Origin: Sphingomonas parapaucimobilis NBRC 15100
GTDB lineage: Bacteria; Pseudomonadota; Alphaproteobacteria; Sphingomonadales; Sphingomonadaceae
Length of the DNA stretch: 64,000 nt
Direction of reading: 5' to 3'
Assembly: GCF_000787715.1 (NCBI RefSeq)
Contig: NZ_BBPI01000068.1
Location: 62,001 to 126,000, forward strand
This document shows positions 28,000 through 37,742 of this stretch, piece after piece. The translations under genes and the position numbers were made by a program. Each line of letters opens with the position of its first letter. Position 1 is the first letter of the stretch. Under the pieces are notes generated by a model, which ran no database searches, was not told where the DNA came from, and saw nothing but the letters and a program-made list of their open reading frames with translations.

Positions 28000-29585
28000 C
28001 AGCGGTACCCTCCTGGCCGACCGGGACGCGAGCCGCCACCGTTCGGGCGTCCTCCGCCACGCGAGTCCGGCCGCGACGGGCCACCGGAACGACCGGACGA
28101 ACCCTGTGGGCCGCGCGACGGACGGGCGGTGCGATCGCCGCGATCGTCGAAGCGCGGCTGGCGCTGCCCCCCGGGACCCGAGCGTTCTCCGCTGGCTGGC
28201 TTGGCAAAGGGCTTGGAGTCGCCGCGCGAACGGTCAAAGCGCGCGCCGTCCCGTGGCGGACGGTCGCCCCGGTCTTCCGAGCGCGATGGCCGCTGTCCAC
28301 CGGATCCGTAGCGTTCGCCGGGGGCACCGTTGCCGAAAGGCCTGGCATCGCGACGCGATCGATCGGAACGCCCACCCTCACGGGCGGGCCGCTCGGCCCG
28401 GTCATCAAAACGTGCCGGCCGCTGGCCGCTGGTGCCCGGCCGTTCGCCCGTCGGGGATTTCGCAAAGGGTTTGGAACCCGATCGCGGCCGATCGGAGCGA
28501 ACACCGTCACGCGCAGGGCGTTCGGCACGATCGTCGAAGCGGGATGAGCGCTGCCCACCAAAGCCGGGACGTTCGTTCGTCGGCGCCTTGCCATAGGGCT
28601 TCGCGCCTTCGCGCGGTCGGTCGGTTCGGACGCCTTCACGGGCTGGACGATCGCCCCTGCCATAGGCCGATGACGGACGCCCTTCGTCACGGCGGCTCCG
28701 TTCACCGGACCCCATCCGCTCCTGCGCCCGTGGGCGGTCGCTTGCTCCACCACGAGCCTCGCCCGACCCGGCGCGAGCCGGGCGTTCACCCGCAGCGCGC
28801 GTCGGCGGCGTGCGAAAGCCGGGCTTGATCTTCGCAGGCTTGATTGCATCGGCGGGGATGCCGCCTTCCAGCGATCGCCGGAACTCGACGATATCGGCAC
28901 CCCGTACCTCACCGATGTCACCCACCGGCAATTCGTCCAGCACGAAGGGACCGTAGCGCAGACGGATCAACCGGCTGACCTGCAACCCCAGATGCTCGAG
29001 CACGCGGCGAACTTCGCGGTTCTTGCCCTCGCGCAGCGTCATCTCGATCCAGACGTTCGCACCGGTCCGCCGCTCGAGATTGGCATCGATCTGGCCATAG
29101 CGGATGCCGTCGATCTCGATCCCGTGGATCAGCTCTTCCAGCTGGGCCTGGGTGATGTCGCCGTAGGCGCGGGCGCGATAGGTGCGCTCGACGCCGGTCG
29201 CGGGCAGTTCCAGCTGGCGCTTGAACCCGCCATCGGTGGTCAGCAGCAACAGCCCCTCGGTATTCAGGTCGAGCCGTCCGACCGGCACCAGACGCGGCAA
29301 TCCCTCGGGCAGGCGGTCATAGATGGTCGGCCGTCCGGCGGGATCATGCTCGGTGACAAGCAGCCCGGTTGGCTTGTGATACAGGAACAGGCGTGTCGGC
29401 TCGGGCGCCGCGACGGGTTCGCCATCCACGGTCACGCCATCGAGCGACGACAAAAGCGTCGCAGGGGTGTCGATGGTCACGCCGTTCAGGGCGATCCGGC
29501 CCTCGGCGATCATCCGCTCGACCTCGCGGCGCGACGCGACTCCTGCCCGCGCGAGCAGCTTTGCTATACGTTGATCTGATGTCAT
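27999..29585 (-). CDS. rluB: 23S rRNA pseudouridine synthase RluB-type with long repetitive tail
   Basis: A 528-residue protein. An S4 RNA-binding domain (about 3-50) is followed by the RsuA/RluB pseudouridine synthase domain with catalytic D106 in GRLDLNTEG. The enzyme core ends near residue 250. The remaining 275 residues are a disordered Arg/Gly/Asp/Pro-rich tail built from about four 43-residue repeats. The reading frame is open further upstream, but the domain starts at MTSDQR. It pairs with rsmD downstream. Confidence 0.9.
   Translation of the reverse strand: MTSDQRIAKLLARAGVASRREVERMIAEGRIALNGVTIDTPATLLSSLDGVTVDGEPVAAPEPTRLFLYHKPTGLLVTEHDPAGRPTIYDRLPEGLPRLVPVGRLDLNTEGLLLLTTDGGFKRQLELPATGVERTYRARAYGDITQAQLEELIHGIEIDGIRYGQIDANLERRTGANVWIEMTLREGKNREVRRVLEHLGLQVSRLIRLRYGPFVLDELPVGDIGEVRGADIVEFRRSLEGGIPADAIKPAKIKPGFRTPPTRAAGERPARAGSGEARGGASDRPRAQERMGSGERSRRDEGRPSSAYGRGDRPAREGVRTDRPREGAKPYGKAPTNERPGFGGQRSSRFDDRAERPARDGVRSDRPRSGSKPFAKSPTGERPGTSGQRPARFDDRAERPAREGGRSDRSRRDARPFGNGAPGERYGSGGQRPSRSEDRGDRPPRDGARFDRSRGDSKPFAKPASGERSGPGGQRQPRFDDRGDRTARPSRGPQGSSGRSGGPSRPDSRGGGRPNGGGSRPGRPGGYR
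28130..28700 (-). repeat. ~129-bp tandem repeats encoding the RluB tail
   Basis: About four imperfect in-frame copies of a 43-codon unit. Each copy begins GERxGxxGQR, runs through RFDDRAERPARDG and RSDRxR, and ends KPFAKxPT. Copy starts recur near 28,185, 28,315, 28,445 and 28,575, with a degenerate copy nearer the enzyme domain. No gap breaks the frame. Confidence 0.75.
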
Positions 29586-29693
29586 GATCCACGCTGATAC
29601 AGAGGGTGTCGACCAAAGGAAATTAATTGCGTCGTTTCCGGCGGACAAAGCGTTACGCGAGCGAGCGGGACAGCAGGACAGGCCGATAGAGGG

Positions 29694-30164
29694 ATGAGAT
29701 TGTTCGGGCGCAAGAAACGACAGCTGGTCAAACTGCTCGTCGTCGAGGACGAGCCGCTGGTCGCGTTCGATACCGAACACGTCCTGACCGATGCCGGGTA
29801 CGAGGTGGTCGCCACCATCGACCGGGTCAGCAAGGCCGTCACCCTGATCGATGGCGGTGCCGGGATCGATCTGGTCCTGGCGGATGTCCGGCTGGCGGAC
29901 GGCAGCGGCGTCGATGTTGCACGGGCCGCCCATGCCCGCGACATTCCCGTCCTGTTCATCACCGGCACGCCGCCCGATGGCGTCGAGCAACTCGCCGAAG
30001 GTCTGTTGATGAAGCCCTATGGTTCGCGCGAGCTGCTGGGTGCGATCGATGCGATCGAGGAGCGCCGTGCAGGCAAGGCGCCGGGCCGCCTGCCATCGGG
30101 CTTTCGTCTTTTCGCCCGAACCGGATCGTCCGGCCCCGTTGCCCCTGATGGCCAAGCCTTATAG
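29694..30164 (+). CDS. Single-domain response regulator
   Basis: A 156-residue protein consisting of one receiver domain: acidic pair in VVEDEPL, phosphoacceptor Asp in VLADVRLADGSG near residue 65, Thr in FITGTP and Lys in LLMKPYG. The C-terminus is a short basic/Gly tail with no DNA-binding domain. The PVLFITG segment resembles, without matching, the FATGUY receivers (such as sphingomonad SdrG) that feed the general stress response. It has no kinase neighbour and is divergent from rluB. Confidence 0.8.
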   Translation: MRLFGRKKRQLVKLLVVEDEPLVAFDTEHVLTDAGYEVVATIDRVSKAVTLIDGGAGIDLVLADVRLADGSGVDVARAAHARDIPVLFITGTPPDGVEQLAEGLLMKPYGSRELLGAIDAIEERRAGKAPGRLPSGFRLFARTGSSGPVAPDGQAL

Positions 30165-30196
30165 GGTCCCCGCTTTCCGATAGGGTGAGCGGGTCT

Positions 30197-31525
30197 ATGG
30201 CGAGTGCGCGTTGGTTGGACGGAGTGCGGCCTTATGTCGAGCCAGCACCGCTGGCCTCGCTTGCGCTCGGCATATCGTCGGCCTTTCCGCTGACCATGAT
30301 CAACGCCACGCTGGCCAGCCGCTTGGCGGAAGCGGGGATCGAGAAGAAGAGCGTCACCGCCTTTGCGCTCGTCATCCTGGCCTATAATCTGAAATGGCTC
30401 TGGGCCTGGATCGTCGAGGGGGTGAAGATCCCCGTTCTCCACCGGCTGGGCCAGCGTGTCTCGTGGCTGCTGGTCGTGGCAGGCCTGGTCTGTGCGGCGG
30501 CGATTGGTCTGGGCCTGGCCGATCCACGCGTGTCGCTGGCGCAGACGGCGATGGCGGCCCTGGCGCTGGGGGGTGCGGGGGCAACCTTCGACATCGTGAT
30601 CGACGCCTATCGCATCGAATTGCTGGAGCCGCGCCAACTGGGCGTGGGGGCGGGCATGGGCCAATATGGCTGGCGGATCGGCTCGGCGCTGGTCGCCTCC
30701 CTCTCGCTGGTCATCGCGACCCGTGCGGGGTGGAGCGTGGCCTATATGGTCAGTTGCGCCTTTGCGCTGCCCGCCGTGCTGACCGCGCTCTTCATGGGCG
30801 AGCCGAAGCGCCATAACGAAATCACCGCCACGCGCCCGGCCGAGGGGATTGTCCGCGCGGTCGTCGGCCCCTTTGCCGAGTTTTTCCGTCGTCAGGGCGC
30901 GCTCGTCATCCTGGCCTTCATCCTGGTCCACAAGATCGGCGATACGCTCGCCAACCTGACCTTCCGCCTGCTGTTCAACGACCTGGGGTTCAGCAAGGAC
31001 GAGATCGCGCTGTACGACGTCGGTGTCGGCTTCTGGGCATTGCTGATCGGCGTCTTCGTCGGCGGCGTCCTCTACGCACGGCTGGGCATGAAGCGATCGG
31101 TGCTCATCAGCCTGATCCTGATGGCCGTCTCCAACCTGTCCTTTGCGGGCCTGGCCGCACTGGGCCATTCCAACTGGGGCATGGCGGGCGCGATCGGGTT
31201 CGAGAATTTCTCCAGCGGGATCGGCGGGGTTACCGTCGTCGCCTATTTCTCCGCGCTGACCGACCTGCGCTTCACCGCCGCGCAATATGCGCTGATCTCG
31301 GCGGCGGCGAGCGTGGTCGGGCGTATCCTGAGCGGTACGACGGCCGGGGCGCTGGTCGAGCAGTTCGGTTATGTCGACTTCTATCTGCTGACCACGGTCG
31401 TCGCGGTGCCGGGTGTCCTGCTGTTCTGGTGGATGGCGCGGTCGGGCCTGGTCGATCGCTCGATCGGCAGCGCAGGCGTCGCCGGAGAGGGCGACGCCCG
31501 TCATGAGGCACCAGTCAGTAACTGA
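30197..31525 (+). CDS. AmpG-like MFS permease
   Basis: A 442-residue, 12-14-helix permease resembling AmpG muropeptide importers, including YNLKWLWAWIVEGVKIP near residue 60 and a VIDAYRIELLEPRQLG segment near residue 140. AmpG carries anhydromuropeptides into the cytoplasm for cell-wall recycling. The ATG at 30197 is chosen; an in-frame GTG at 30185 adds 4 residues. It overlaps the convergent neighbour by 11 bases. Confidence 0.75.
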   Translation: MASARWLDGVRPYVEPAPLASLALGISSAFPLTMINATLASRLAEAGIEKKSVTAFALVILAYNLKWLWAWIVEGVKIPVLHRLGQRVSWLLVVAGLVCAAAIGLGLADPRVSLAQTAMAALALGGAGATFDIVIDAYRIELLEPRQLGVGAGMGQYGWRIGSALVASLSLVIATRAGWSVAYMVSCAFALPAVLTALFMGEPKRHNEITATRPAEGIVRAVVGPFAEFFRRQGALVILAFILVHKIGDTLANLTFRLLFNDLGFSKDEIALYDVGVGFWALLIGVFVGGVLYARLGMKRSVLISLILMAVSNLSFAGLAALGHSNWGMAGAIGFENFSSGIGGVTVVAYFSALTDLRFTAAQYALISAAASVVGRILSGTTAGALVEQFGYVDFYLLTTVVAVPGVLLFWWMARSGLVDRSIGSAGVAGEGDARHEAPVSN

Positions 31526-31943
31526 TCGGCCGCCCCTCGTCCGCGAAGGCCGCCGCGACGGCGGCGGCGCTCGCCAGGACGCTGTCGACCCGCCGAACGC
31601 CGAGCAGATCGGTCATCAAGAAATGCGCCTTTTGCGGTGCCGTTTCCATCTGGGACAGGATGGTCATCAGCGCCGCCTCGGCCGCCGTCATCCGCGCGCA
31701 GCAACACGGCGCGATGGCGATCTGGCCCGAGGCATGGGCGGCCAGATCGGCCATCAGCGTCCGCATCAGGATCAGCGGGCGCCGGAAGTCCTGCCCGAAC
31801 ATGGTGAACAGTGTGTGCGACGCGCGGGCATCCGCCAGCCCATGTGCGCCCATCCGACGTATCGCGAACAGGGCAATCCGGGCGTGGGGGCAGGCCGGCA
31901 GCATGTGAGGCAGAGCTGCGGCAAGGGTGGTGGTTTCGGCCAT
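31515..31943 (-). CDS. Hypothetical protein with CCC motif
   Basis: A 142-residue predicted all-helical protein with a conserved-looking APCCCARMTAAE segment near residue 78, plus C18 and H20 nearer the N-terminus. This cluster could bind a metal or a cofactor. I recall similar sphingomonad proteins named DUF6628, but cannot confirm that. A 19-bp palindrome lies upstream, 43 nt from the start. Confidence 0.65.
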   Translation of the reverse strand: MAETTTLAAALPHMLPACPHARIALFAIRRMGAHGLADARASHTLFTMFGQDFRRPLILMRTLMADLAAHASGQIAIAPCCCARMTAAEAALMTILSQMETAPQKAHFLMTDLLGVRRVDSVLASAAAVAAAFADEGRPISY

Positions 31944-31985
31944 CGGCGAGGGACTCCGTGATTACGGTCCCCATGCTATACGGTC

Positions 31986-32004
31986 GCTATTGATAGTCAA
32001 TCGC
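31986..32004. promoter_or_regulatory. Fur-like palindrome upstream of the CCC-motif gene
   Basis: A 19-bp near-perfect palindrome, GCTATTGA-TAG-TCAATCGC, with one mismatched pair. The AT-rich core and spacing resemble alphaproteobacterial Fur/iron-type boxes. It lies in the gap between the gene at 31,943 and folC. The assignment is tentative. Confidence 0.4.
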
Positions 32005-32037
32005 AAATAAGGAAGGTGGTGCCGTCGCCTCGTCGCA

Positions 32038-33357
32038 TCATTGCGGCGTCTCGTCATTCTCGGCGAGGACCTGTCCGGCCAGGTATAGTGAACCAGCGAT
32101 CAGGACATGCGCCGGGGTGTCGAGCCGTTCGGTGATAAGGGCGAGCGCTTGGGAAGGATGACCGGCCGAAATTGCCTTCAGTCCCAGGGCGCGAGCCTGT
32201 TCCGCCAAGTTGTCGGGTGCGTGACACACGTGATCGGGTACGGGCACGGTGACGATCAGGTCGACCATGCTGCCCAGCTTTTCCAGGACCGGCCCGGCCT
32301 CCTTGTTCGCCAGCATCCCAAGAACGAGTGCGCTTGGCCCCTCGGAACGCCAGGCCGCCATGGTCCGCGCCACCGGTGTTGCAGCGGAAGGATTATGCGC
32401 GCCGTCCAGCCAGCATTGGGTTTCAACGGGGAGCACCTGCGTCAGCGGCCCACGCCCCAGACGTTGCATCCGGGCGGGCCATCGGGCGCCGGTCGCCGCC
32501 TGCTTGAGAGCCTCATCCGAGACGGTCAGGGCCTGCTGATGCCGTAGCATCGCCACCGCCAGCGCCAGGTTGCGGGACTGGTGTCCCCCTGTCAGGCCCG
32601 GCCGGGGAAGGGTAAGTTCGCCTTGCTCGTCCCGATAGGACACGCCGCTACGCGTCGACGTGCTCGACCAGGCCTGTCCCCGCGCGAAGACAGGTGCCCC
32701 GGCGGCCGTCGCAACGTCGGCGATCGCATCTCGCAGGGGGCGGGCATAATCCATGGTCACCAGCGGTGTGCCCCGCTTGGCGATTCCCGCCTTTTCGCGC
32801 GCGATGTCGGTCAGCTTGCGGCCCAGAAACGCCTCATGATCGATGCCCAGTGCCGCGATGCCACAGACGGCGGGCGGCGGCAGGATATTGGTCGCGTCCA
32901 ACCGGCCGCCGAGGCCCACCTCAACGATCGTCGCGGCGGCAGGATTGCGCGCGAAGGATAGAAAAGCGGCTGCCGTCGTCACCTCGAAGAAGCTGGCGCC
33001 GATCCCCTCGGCATGACCCAGGATCTCGTCGAGCACCGTCGCCAGCGCATCATCCTCGATCAAGCGGCCGTTCAGGCGGATACGCTCGTTGAAGCGGACG
33101 AGGTGCGGGCTGGAATAGACATGCACATTTTGTCCCGACGCCTCGACCGCCGCGCGCAGAAAGGCGCAGGTCGAGCCCTTGCCGTTCGTTCCCGCGACGT
33201 GGAAGACTGGCGGCAGATGATGCTGCGGATCGCCCAGCCGTCCGAGCAGGGTCGTGATCCGCTCCAGCCCCAATATATCCGCGCCGGGGGACAGACTCCA
33301 TAGCCGGTCTAGCTGCGCCTGGACGGCCGGATGGTCGGAACGGGCATGGTCGGGCAT
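32038..33357 (-). CDS. folC: Bifunctional folylpolyglutamate / dihydrofolate synthase
   Basis: A 439-residue Mur-ligase-family enzyme adding glutamate to folates. The P-loop GTNGKGSTCAFL lies near residue 54, with SSPHLVRFNERI, the metal-binding VEVGLGGRLDATN and LDGAHNP in the expected order. It is last in the trpFBA-accD-folC cluster. A terminator-like hairpin separates it from accD, so it may be partly uncoupled. Confidence 0.95.
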   Translation of the reverse strand: MPDHARSDHPAVQAQLDRLWSLSPGADILGLERITTLLGRLGDPQHHLPPVFHVAGTNGKGSTCAFLRAAVEASGQNVHVYSSPHLVRFNERIRLNGRLIEDDALATVLDEILGHAEGIGASFFEVTTAAAFLSFARNPAAATIVEVGLGGRLDATNILPPPAVCGIAALGIDHEAFLGRKLTDIAREKAGIAKRGTPLVTMDYARPLRDAIADVATAAGAPVFARGQAWSSTSTRSGVSYRDEQGELTLPRPGLTGGHQSRNLALAVAMLRHQQALTVSDEALKQAATGARWPARMQRLGRGPLTQVLPVETQCWLDGAHNPSAATPVARTMAAWRSEGPSALVLGMLANKEAGPVLEKLGSMVDLIVTVPVPDHVCHAPDNLAEQARALGLKAISAGHPSQALALITERLDTPAHVLIAGSLYLAGQVLAENDETPQ

Positions 33358-33384
33358 CGGCCGGTCTCTTGGAAAGCGGATATG

Positions 33385-33415
33385 AAAAGAGGCGGACCTC
33401 TCGGCCCGCCCCTCT
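33385..33415 (-). terminator. Terminator/attenuator-like hairpin between accD and folC
   Basis: On the minus strand GGCGG, a 10-nt loop and CCGCC, extended by AGA/TCT pairs beyond a two-base bulge, followed by TTTTC. It lies 28 nt before the folC start, so read-through would be needed for folC expression from upstream promoters. Confidence 0.5.
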
Positions 33416-33443
33416 AATGCGATCGATGGGAAAAGGCGACGGC

Positions 33444-34298
33444 TCAGGCGGCCTGACGCGATCCAGTCAGATAGCCGATCACGGTTGCCAGACGCTCACG
33501 CAGGTCGCGGCGATGGACGACCATGTCGAGCATCCCGTGATCCAGATAATATTCCGACGTCTGGAAATCGTCGGGCAGCTTTTCGCGGATCGTACTCTCG
33601 ATCACGCGGCGGCCGGCAAAGGCGAGCATCGCCTTGGGCTCAGCGATCTGGACGTCGCCCAGCATCGCATAGGCCGCCATCACGCCGCCCGAGGTCGGAT
33701 CGGTCAGCACGACGATATAGGGCAGACCCGCATCATGCAGCATCTGGATCGCCACCGTGGTACGCGGCATCTGCATCAGGCTGAGAATGCCTTCCTGCAT
33801 GCGTGCGCCGCCCGAGGCGGTGAAGATCACATAGGGGCAATGGTCCGCGATCGCAGCCTCGACACCGCGTACGAACGCCTCGCCGACCGCCAGGCCCATC
33901 GATCCGCCCATGAAGGCGAAGTCCTGCACGCCGACCACGACCTTATGGCCGAGGATCGTGCCGCGCGCATTGACCAGCGCGTCGGTTTCGGCGGCACTGG
34001 TCCGCGCCGCCTTCAGGCGATCGGCATAGCGCTTGGAGTCGCGGAACTTCAGCGGATCCTCGGGCACCTTGGGCGCGGGCAGTTCGTTGCAGCTGCCTTC
34101 GTCCAGCAGATGACGGAAACGCGCCTTCGGCCCGATGCGGTCGTGATGGTCGCATTTCGGGCAGACGTTCAGATTGTCTTCCAGCTCCTTGGTGAAGACC
34201 ATCTGCCCGCACCCCTTGCACTTGTGCCAGAGATGATCGGGCGTCTCCTTCTTGACGACGAAGGGGATGACGTTGCGGACGCTGTTGAGCCAGCTCAT
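33444..34298 (-). CDS. accD: Acetyl-CoA carboxylase carboxyltransferase subunit beta
   Basis: A 284-residue subunit that, with AccA, transfers carboxyl from biotin to acetyl-CoA to give malonyl-CoA. The zinc ribbon cysteines C27, C30, C46 and C49 are intact. The crotonase-like core shows [12 protein letters not shown] and [12 protein letters not shown]. Its ATG overlaps the trpA stop (ATGA), a coupling conserved in alphaproteobacteria. Confidence 0.97.
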   Translation of the reverse strand: MSWLNSVRNVIPFVVKKETPDHLWHKCKGCGQMVFTKELEDNLNVCPKCDHHDRIGPKARFRHLLDEGSCNELPAPKVPEDPLKFRDSKRYADRLKAARTSAAETDALVNARGTILGHKVVVGVQDFAFMGGSMGLAVGEAFVRGVEAAIADHCPYVIFTASGGARMQEGILSLMQMPRTTVAIQMLHDAGLPYIVVLTDPTSGGVMAAYAMLGDVQIAEPKAMLAFAGRRVIESTIREKLPDDFQTSEYYLDHGMLDMVVHRRDLRERLATVIGYLTGSRQAA

Positions 34299-35107
34299 GC
34301 GAGTTCCTTGCGTGCATCGGCCAGTGCCGACGACAGGGTTTCAATATAGGCGCGGACCGGGGCGGGGGCGTTCGCCCCATGCTCCCCCACCAGGTCGACG
34401 ATCGCCGAGCCGACGACGACGCCGTCCGCCACGCGACCGATCGCCGCAGCTTGTTCCGGCGTACGGACGCCGAAGCCGACCGCGACCGGCAAATGGGTCG
34501 CCGCCTTCAGTCGCGCGACCGCATCCTCGATCGAGGCTTGCGCCGCCTGCTGCTGGCCGGTGATGCCCGCGACGGAGACATAATAGAGGAAACCGTCGGC
34601 GCCCGTCAAAATCGTCGGCAACCGCACGGCATCGCTGGTCGGGGTCGCCAGCCGGATCGAGGCGATGCCCTTGCCGCGTAGCGCGACACCCAGTGCATCG
34701 TCTTCCTCGGCAGGCACATCGACACAGATCACGCCGTCGACCCCCGCTTGCGCCGCCGCATCGGCGAACCATTCAGGCCCGCGCACCGTCATCGGGTTGG
34801 CATAGCCCATCAGGACCAGCGGGACATGGGGATGGCGCGCGCGAAAGGCCGTGGCGATCGCCAGCACGTCGGCAGTGCGGGTCCCAGCACCCAGGCTGCG
34901 GATATTGGCCTTCTGGATCGCCGGGCCATCGGCCATCGGATCGGTGAAGGGCATACCCAGTTCGACGAGGTCCGCCCCCCCCTCGACCAGCGCGTCGAGG
35001 ATCGCAGCAGTGTCGCCCGGCGTCGGATCGCCTGCCGTCACGAAGGTGACGAGCGCGGCGCGGCCCGCATCGGCGCAGGCCGCAAAAGTATCGGCGATCC
35101 GGCTCAC
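34295..35107 (-). CDS. trpA: Tryptophan synthase alpha subunit
   Basis: A 270-residue subunit cleaving indole-3-glycerol phosphate to indole. Catalytic E49 in VELGMPF and D60 in DPMADGP are present, with the phosphate-binding GFGVRTPEQ near the C-terminus. The start is GTG at 35107, overlapping the trpB stop by four bases (GTGA). Confidence 0.96.
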   Translation of the reverse strand: MSRIADTFAACADAGRAALVTFVTAGDPTPGDTAAILDALVEGGADLVELGMPFTDPMADGPAIQKANIRSLGAGTRTADVLAIATAFRARHPHVPLVLMGYANPMTVRGPEWFADAAAQAGVDGVICVDVPAEEDDALGVALRGKGIASIRLATPTSDAVRLPTILTGADGFLYYVSVAGITGQQQAAQASIEDAVARLKAATHLPVAVGFGVRTPEQAAAIGRVADGVVVGSAIVDLVGEHGANAPAPVRAYIETLSSALADARKELA

Positions 35108-36336
35108 ATCTTGGCTCCCAGCGCGTCGGCGACGGTGAAGATGTCCTTGTCGCCACGACCCGAAATATTGACGAGCACGATTTGGTCCCGGTCCATCAGC
35201 GGCGCACGCCGGATCAGCCCGACCAGCGCGTGGCTGCATTCCAGCGCCGGGATGATCCCCTCTACCTTGCAGCACAGCTGAAACGCATCAAGTGCCTCGG
35301 TATCGGTCACGCCTTCATAGACGACGCGACCGGTATCGTTCAGCCAGCTATGCTCAGGCCCGATCCCCGGATAGTCGAGCCCGGCCGAGATCGAATGCGC
35401 CTCGGCAATCTGCCCGTCCTCGTCCTGCAACAGATAGGTCTTGTTGCCATGAAGGATGCCGGGCTTGCCGCCGGTCAGGCTGGCGGCGTGCTGGGTGGTG
35501 TTGAGGCCGTGTCCGGCCGCCTCGATGCCCAGCATCGCGACCTCGGCATCGTCCAGGAACGGGTGGAAGAGCCCGATGGCGTTCGACCCGCCGCCGACCG
35601 ACGCGATCAGCAGGTCGGGCAGGCGCCCCTCGGCTTCCAGGATCTGCGCCTTCGACTCGGTGCCGATCACCGACTGGAAGTCGCGGACCATCTCGGGATA
35701 AGGATGCGGGCCTGCCGCGGTGCCGATGATGTAGAAGGTGTCGTGGACATTGGCGACCCAGTCGCGCAGCGCCTCGTTCATCGCATCCTTCAGGGTCTGC
35801 GCACCCGACGTGACCGGGCGGACTTCCGCCCCGAGCAGCTTCATGCGGAATACATTTGGCGCCTGACGCTCGATATCGCGCGCGCCCATGAAGATGGTGC
35901 AGGGCAGGCCGAAGCGCGCCGCGACGGTGGCGGTCGCCACGCCATGCTGACCCGCGCCCGTCTCGGCGATGATCCGCGTCTTGCCCATCCGCTTGGCGAG
36001 CAGGATCTGGCCGATGCAGTTGTTGATCTTGTGCGCGCCGGTGTGGTTCAGCTCTTCGCGCTTGAAATAGACCTTCGGCCCCTTGCCCTCGGGCGCGCTC
36101 GCACGAAGCGTCTCGGTCATGCGCTCGGCATAGTACATCGGGCTGGGGCGGCCGACATAATGGGTCATCAGATCGTCGAACTCGGCCTTGAAAGCCGGAT
36201 CGACTTGCGCGGCGCGATACTCACGCTCCAGATCGAGGATCAGCGGCATCAGCGTTTCGGCGACGTAGCGCCCGCCGAAATCGCCAAAATGGCCGCGCTC
36301 GTCGGGCTGGGCACGGAAGGAATTGGGGGCGTTCAT
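35104..36336 (-). CDS. trpB: Tryptophan synthase beta subunit
   Basis: A 410-residue PLP enzyme joining indole and serine. The PLP lysine is K103 in [12 protein letters not shown], and the phosphate loop GGGSNAIG is intact. The start at 36336 has AAGGGA 6 nt upstream; an open extension to 36387 lacks family similarity. It couples to trpA and follows trpF by 47 nt. Confidence 0.97.
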   Translation of the reverse strand: MNAPNSFRAQPDERGHFGDFGGRYVAETLMPLILDLEREYRAAQVDPAFKAEFDDLMTHYVGRPSPMYYAERMTETLRASAPEGKGPKVYFKREELNHTGAHKINNCIGQILLAKRMGKTRIIAETGAGQHGVATATVAARFGLPCTIFMGARDIERQAPNVFRMKLLGAEVRPVTSGAQTLKDAMNEALRDWVANVHDTFYIIGTAAGPHPYPEMVRDFQSVIGTESKAQILEAEGRLPDLLIASVGGGSNAIGLFHPFLDDAEVAMLGIEAAGHGLNTTQHAASLTGGKPGILHGNKTYLLQDEDGQIAEAHSISAGLDYPGIGPEHSWLNDTGRVVYEGVTDTEALDAFQLCCKVEGIIPALECSHALVGLIRRAPLMDRDQIVLVNISGRGDKDIFTVADALGAKM

Positions 36337-36383
36337 CTCGTTTCCCTTGGGCGTTTGCGGAGCGAACCCTGCAAACGATCCTG

Positions 36384-37025
36384 TCACTGATTTGTCGCAA
36401 CGGCTTTAAGGAAGCCTGCGATCTTGTCCATATCCTTGACACCGGGCGCACTCTCGACGCCAGAGGACACATCGACCAAGGGGGCGCCGGTGCGGCGGAT
36501 TGCCTCGGCGACGTTCCCTGCATCCAGTCCGCCGGACAGAGCCCAGCGCAGTGGATGACGAACGCCGTCCAGCAGGCTCCAGTCGAAGCGCAGCCCCATG
36601 CCGCCGGGCAGCGATGCGTCGTCCGGGGTCTTGGCATCGTACAGGATCAGGCTGGCGGCACCCGCATAGTCGCGCGCTTTCTCAACATCGCCGCGCAGCT
36701 TGATCGCGACCGCCGCCCAGACTTCCCGGTCGAATTTCGATCGGATCGCGGCCACGCGCGCAGGTGCGGTGCGATGAAGCTGGATCGCGTCGAGCATTCC
36801 GGCACGGACTGCCGCCTCGAGCAACTGGTCATCGGGATCGACGAAGACGCCGACCCGCTGGACATGATCGGGCACCCGTCCCGCCAGTCCCGCCGCGACG
36901 TCGAAGGTCAGATGCCGGGGCGAGGCGGGAAAGAAGACGAAGCCGACATGGCTCGCCCCGCCGCCCAGCGCGGCGTCGAGCGTGGCGGGCGACGTCAGTC
37001 CGCAGATCTTGGCAGTGGTGGTCAT
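36384..37025 (-). CDS. trpF: Phosphoribosylanthranilate isomerase
   Basis: A 213-residue TIM-barrel enzyme of tryptophan synthesis. KICGLT at residues 6-11 carries the catalytic Cys, with [10 protein letters not shown] near residue 30, [11 protein letters not shown] near 164 and VDVSSGVE near 187 (catalytic region). GGGAAACG precedes the ATG. Confidence 0.95.
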   Translation of the reverse strand: MTTTAKICGLTSPATLDAALGGGASHVGFVFFPASPRHLTFDVAAGLAGRVPDHVQRVGVFVDPDDQLLEAAVRAGMLDAIQLHRTAPARVAAIRSKFDREVWAAVAIKLRGDVEKARDYAGAASLILYDAKTPDDASLPGGMGLRFDWSLLDGVRHPLRWALSGGLDAGNVAEAIRRTGAPLVDVSSGVESAPGVKDMDKIAGFLKAVATNQ

Positions 37026-37060
37026 GATCGTTTCCCGAATGGGAGGGCTCGAAAAACGTC

Positions 37061-37735
37061 TTATAGCGTGGCGGCGATCGCACGGGCAGCGGCGTCAGGA
37101 TCCGTCGCCTGGGTGATCGGACGGCCGATGACCAGGATCGAGGCACCTGCATCGACCGCCGCGCGCGGGGTGACGACACGCTTCTGGTCGCCGATCACAC
37201 CGTCGGCCGGACGCACGCCCGGCACGACGAAAAAGCCCTTGGGCCATGCCTTTTTGACCGCCGCGACCTCTTCGCCCGAACACACGATGCCGTCCACGCC
37301 CGCCTCCGCCGCCAGGTCGGCCAGACGGCGGACATGATCCGCCGGAGAACCGACGACGCCGGTTTCCGACAGGTCGCTCGCGTCCAGGCTGGTCAGCATG
37401 GTGACGGCGATGACCTTCGTGCCGGTCGGTGCTGCCGCCTTGGCATCCTCCAGCATGGCGCGGCCGCCGCTGGCATGGACGGTCAGGATGGCGGGGGCGA
37501 GCGGGCCGAGCGACTGGACGGCCTTGGCCACGGTGTTCGGGATGTCGTGCAGCTTGAGGTCCAGGAAGATGGGCAGGCCGATATGCGCCATCTCGCGCAC
37601 CCCGGTCGCGCCGTGCGCGCAGAAGAATTCCAGTCCCAGCTTCAGCCCGCCGACATGATGGCGAACCTTCTGCGCCAGCGCCTGTGCGCGAGCGAGATCG
37701 GGGGTGTCGATGGCGACGTAGATGCGATTGCTCAT
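37061..37735 (-). CDS. pyrF: Orotidine 5'-phosphate decarboxylase
   Basis: A 224-residue enzyme making UMP. The catalytic tetrad motif DLKLHDIPNTV holds D59, K61 and D64, and VPGVRPADG is the phosphate loop. It lies between the lapA-like gene and trpF on the same strand. Confidence 0.96.
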   Translation of the reverse strand: MSNRIYVAIDTPDLARAQALAQKVRHHVGGLKLGLEFFCAHGATGVREMAHIGLPIFLDLKLHDIPNTVAKAVQSLGPLAPAILTVHASGGRAMLEDAKAAAPTGTKVIAVTMLTSLDASDLSETGVVGSPADHVRRLADLAAEAGVDGIVCSGEEVAAVKKAWPKGFFVVPGVRPADGVIGDQKRVVTPRAAVDAGASILVIGRPITQATDPDAAARAIAATL

Positions 37736-37742
37736 GAAGGGA

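Noticed and set aside
28130..28700. The repeat block in rluB as a CRISPR array or mobile element
   Set aside because: Units are about 129 bp, in frame, degenerate and coding, with no spacers or terminal inverted repeats.
29586..30155. RluB extended by about 190 residues at its N-terminus
   Set aside because: The extension lies antisense to the receiver-domain gene and has no family similarity; the S4 domain begins right at the ATG at 29585.
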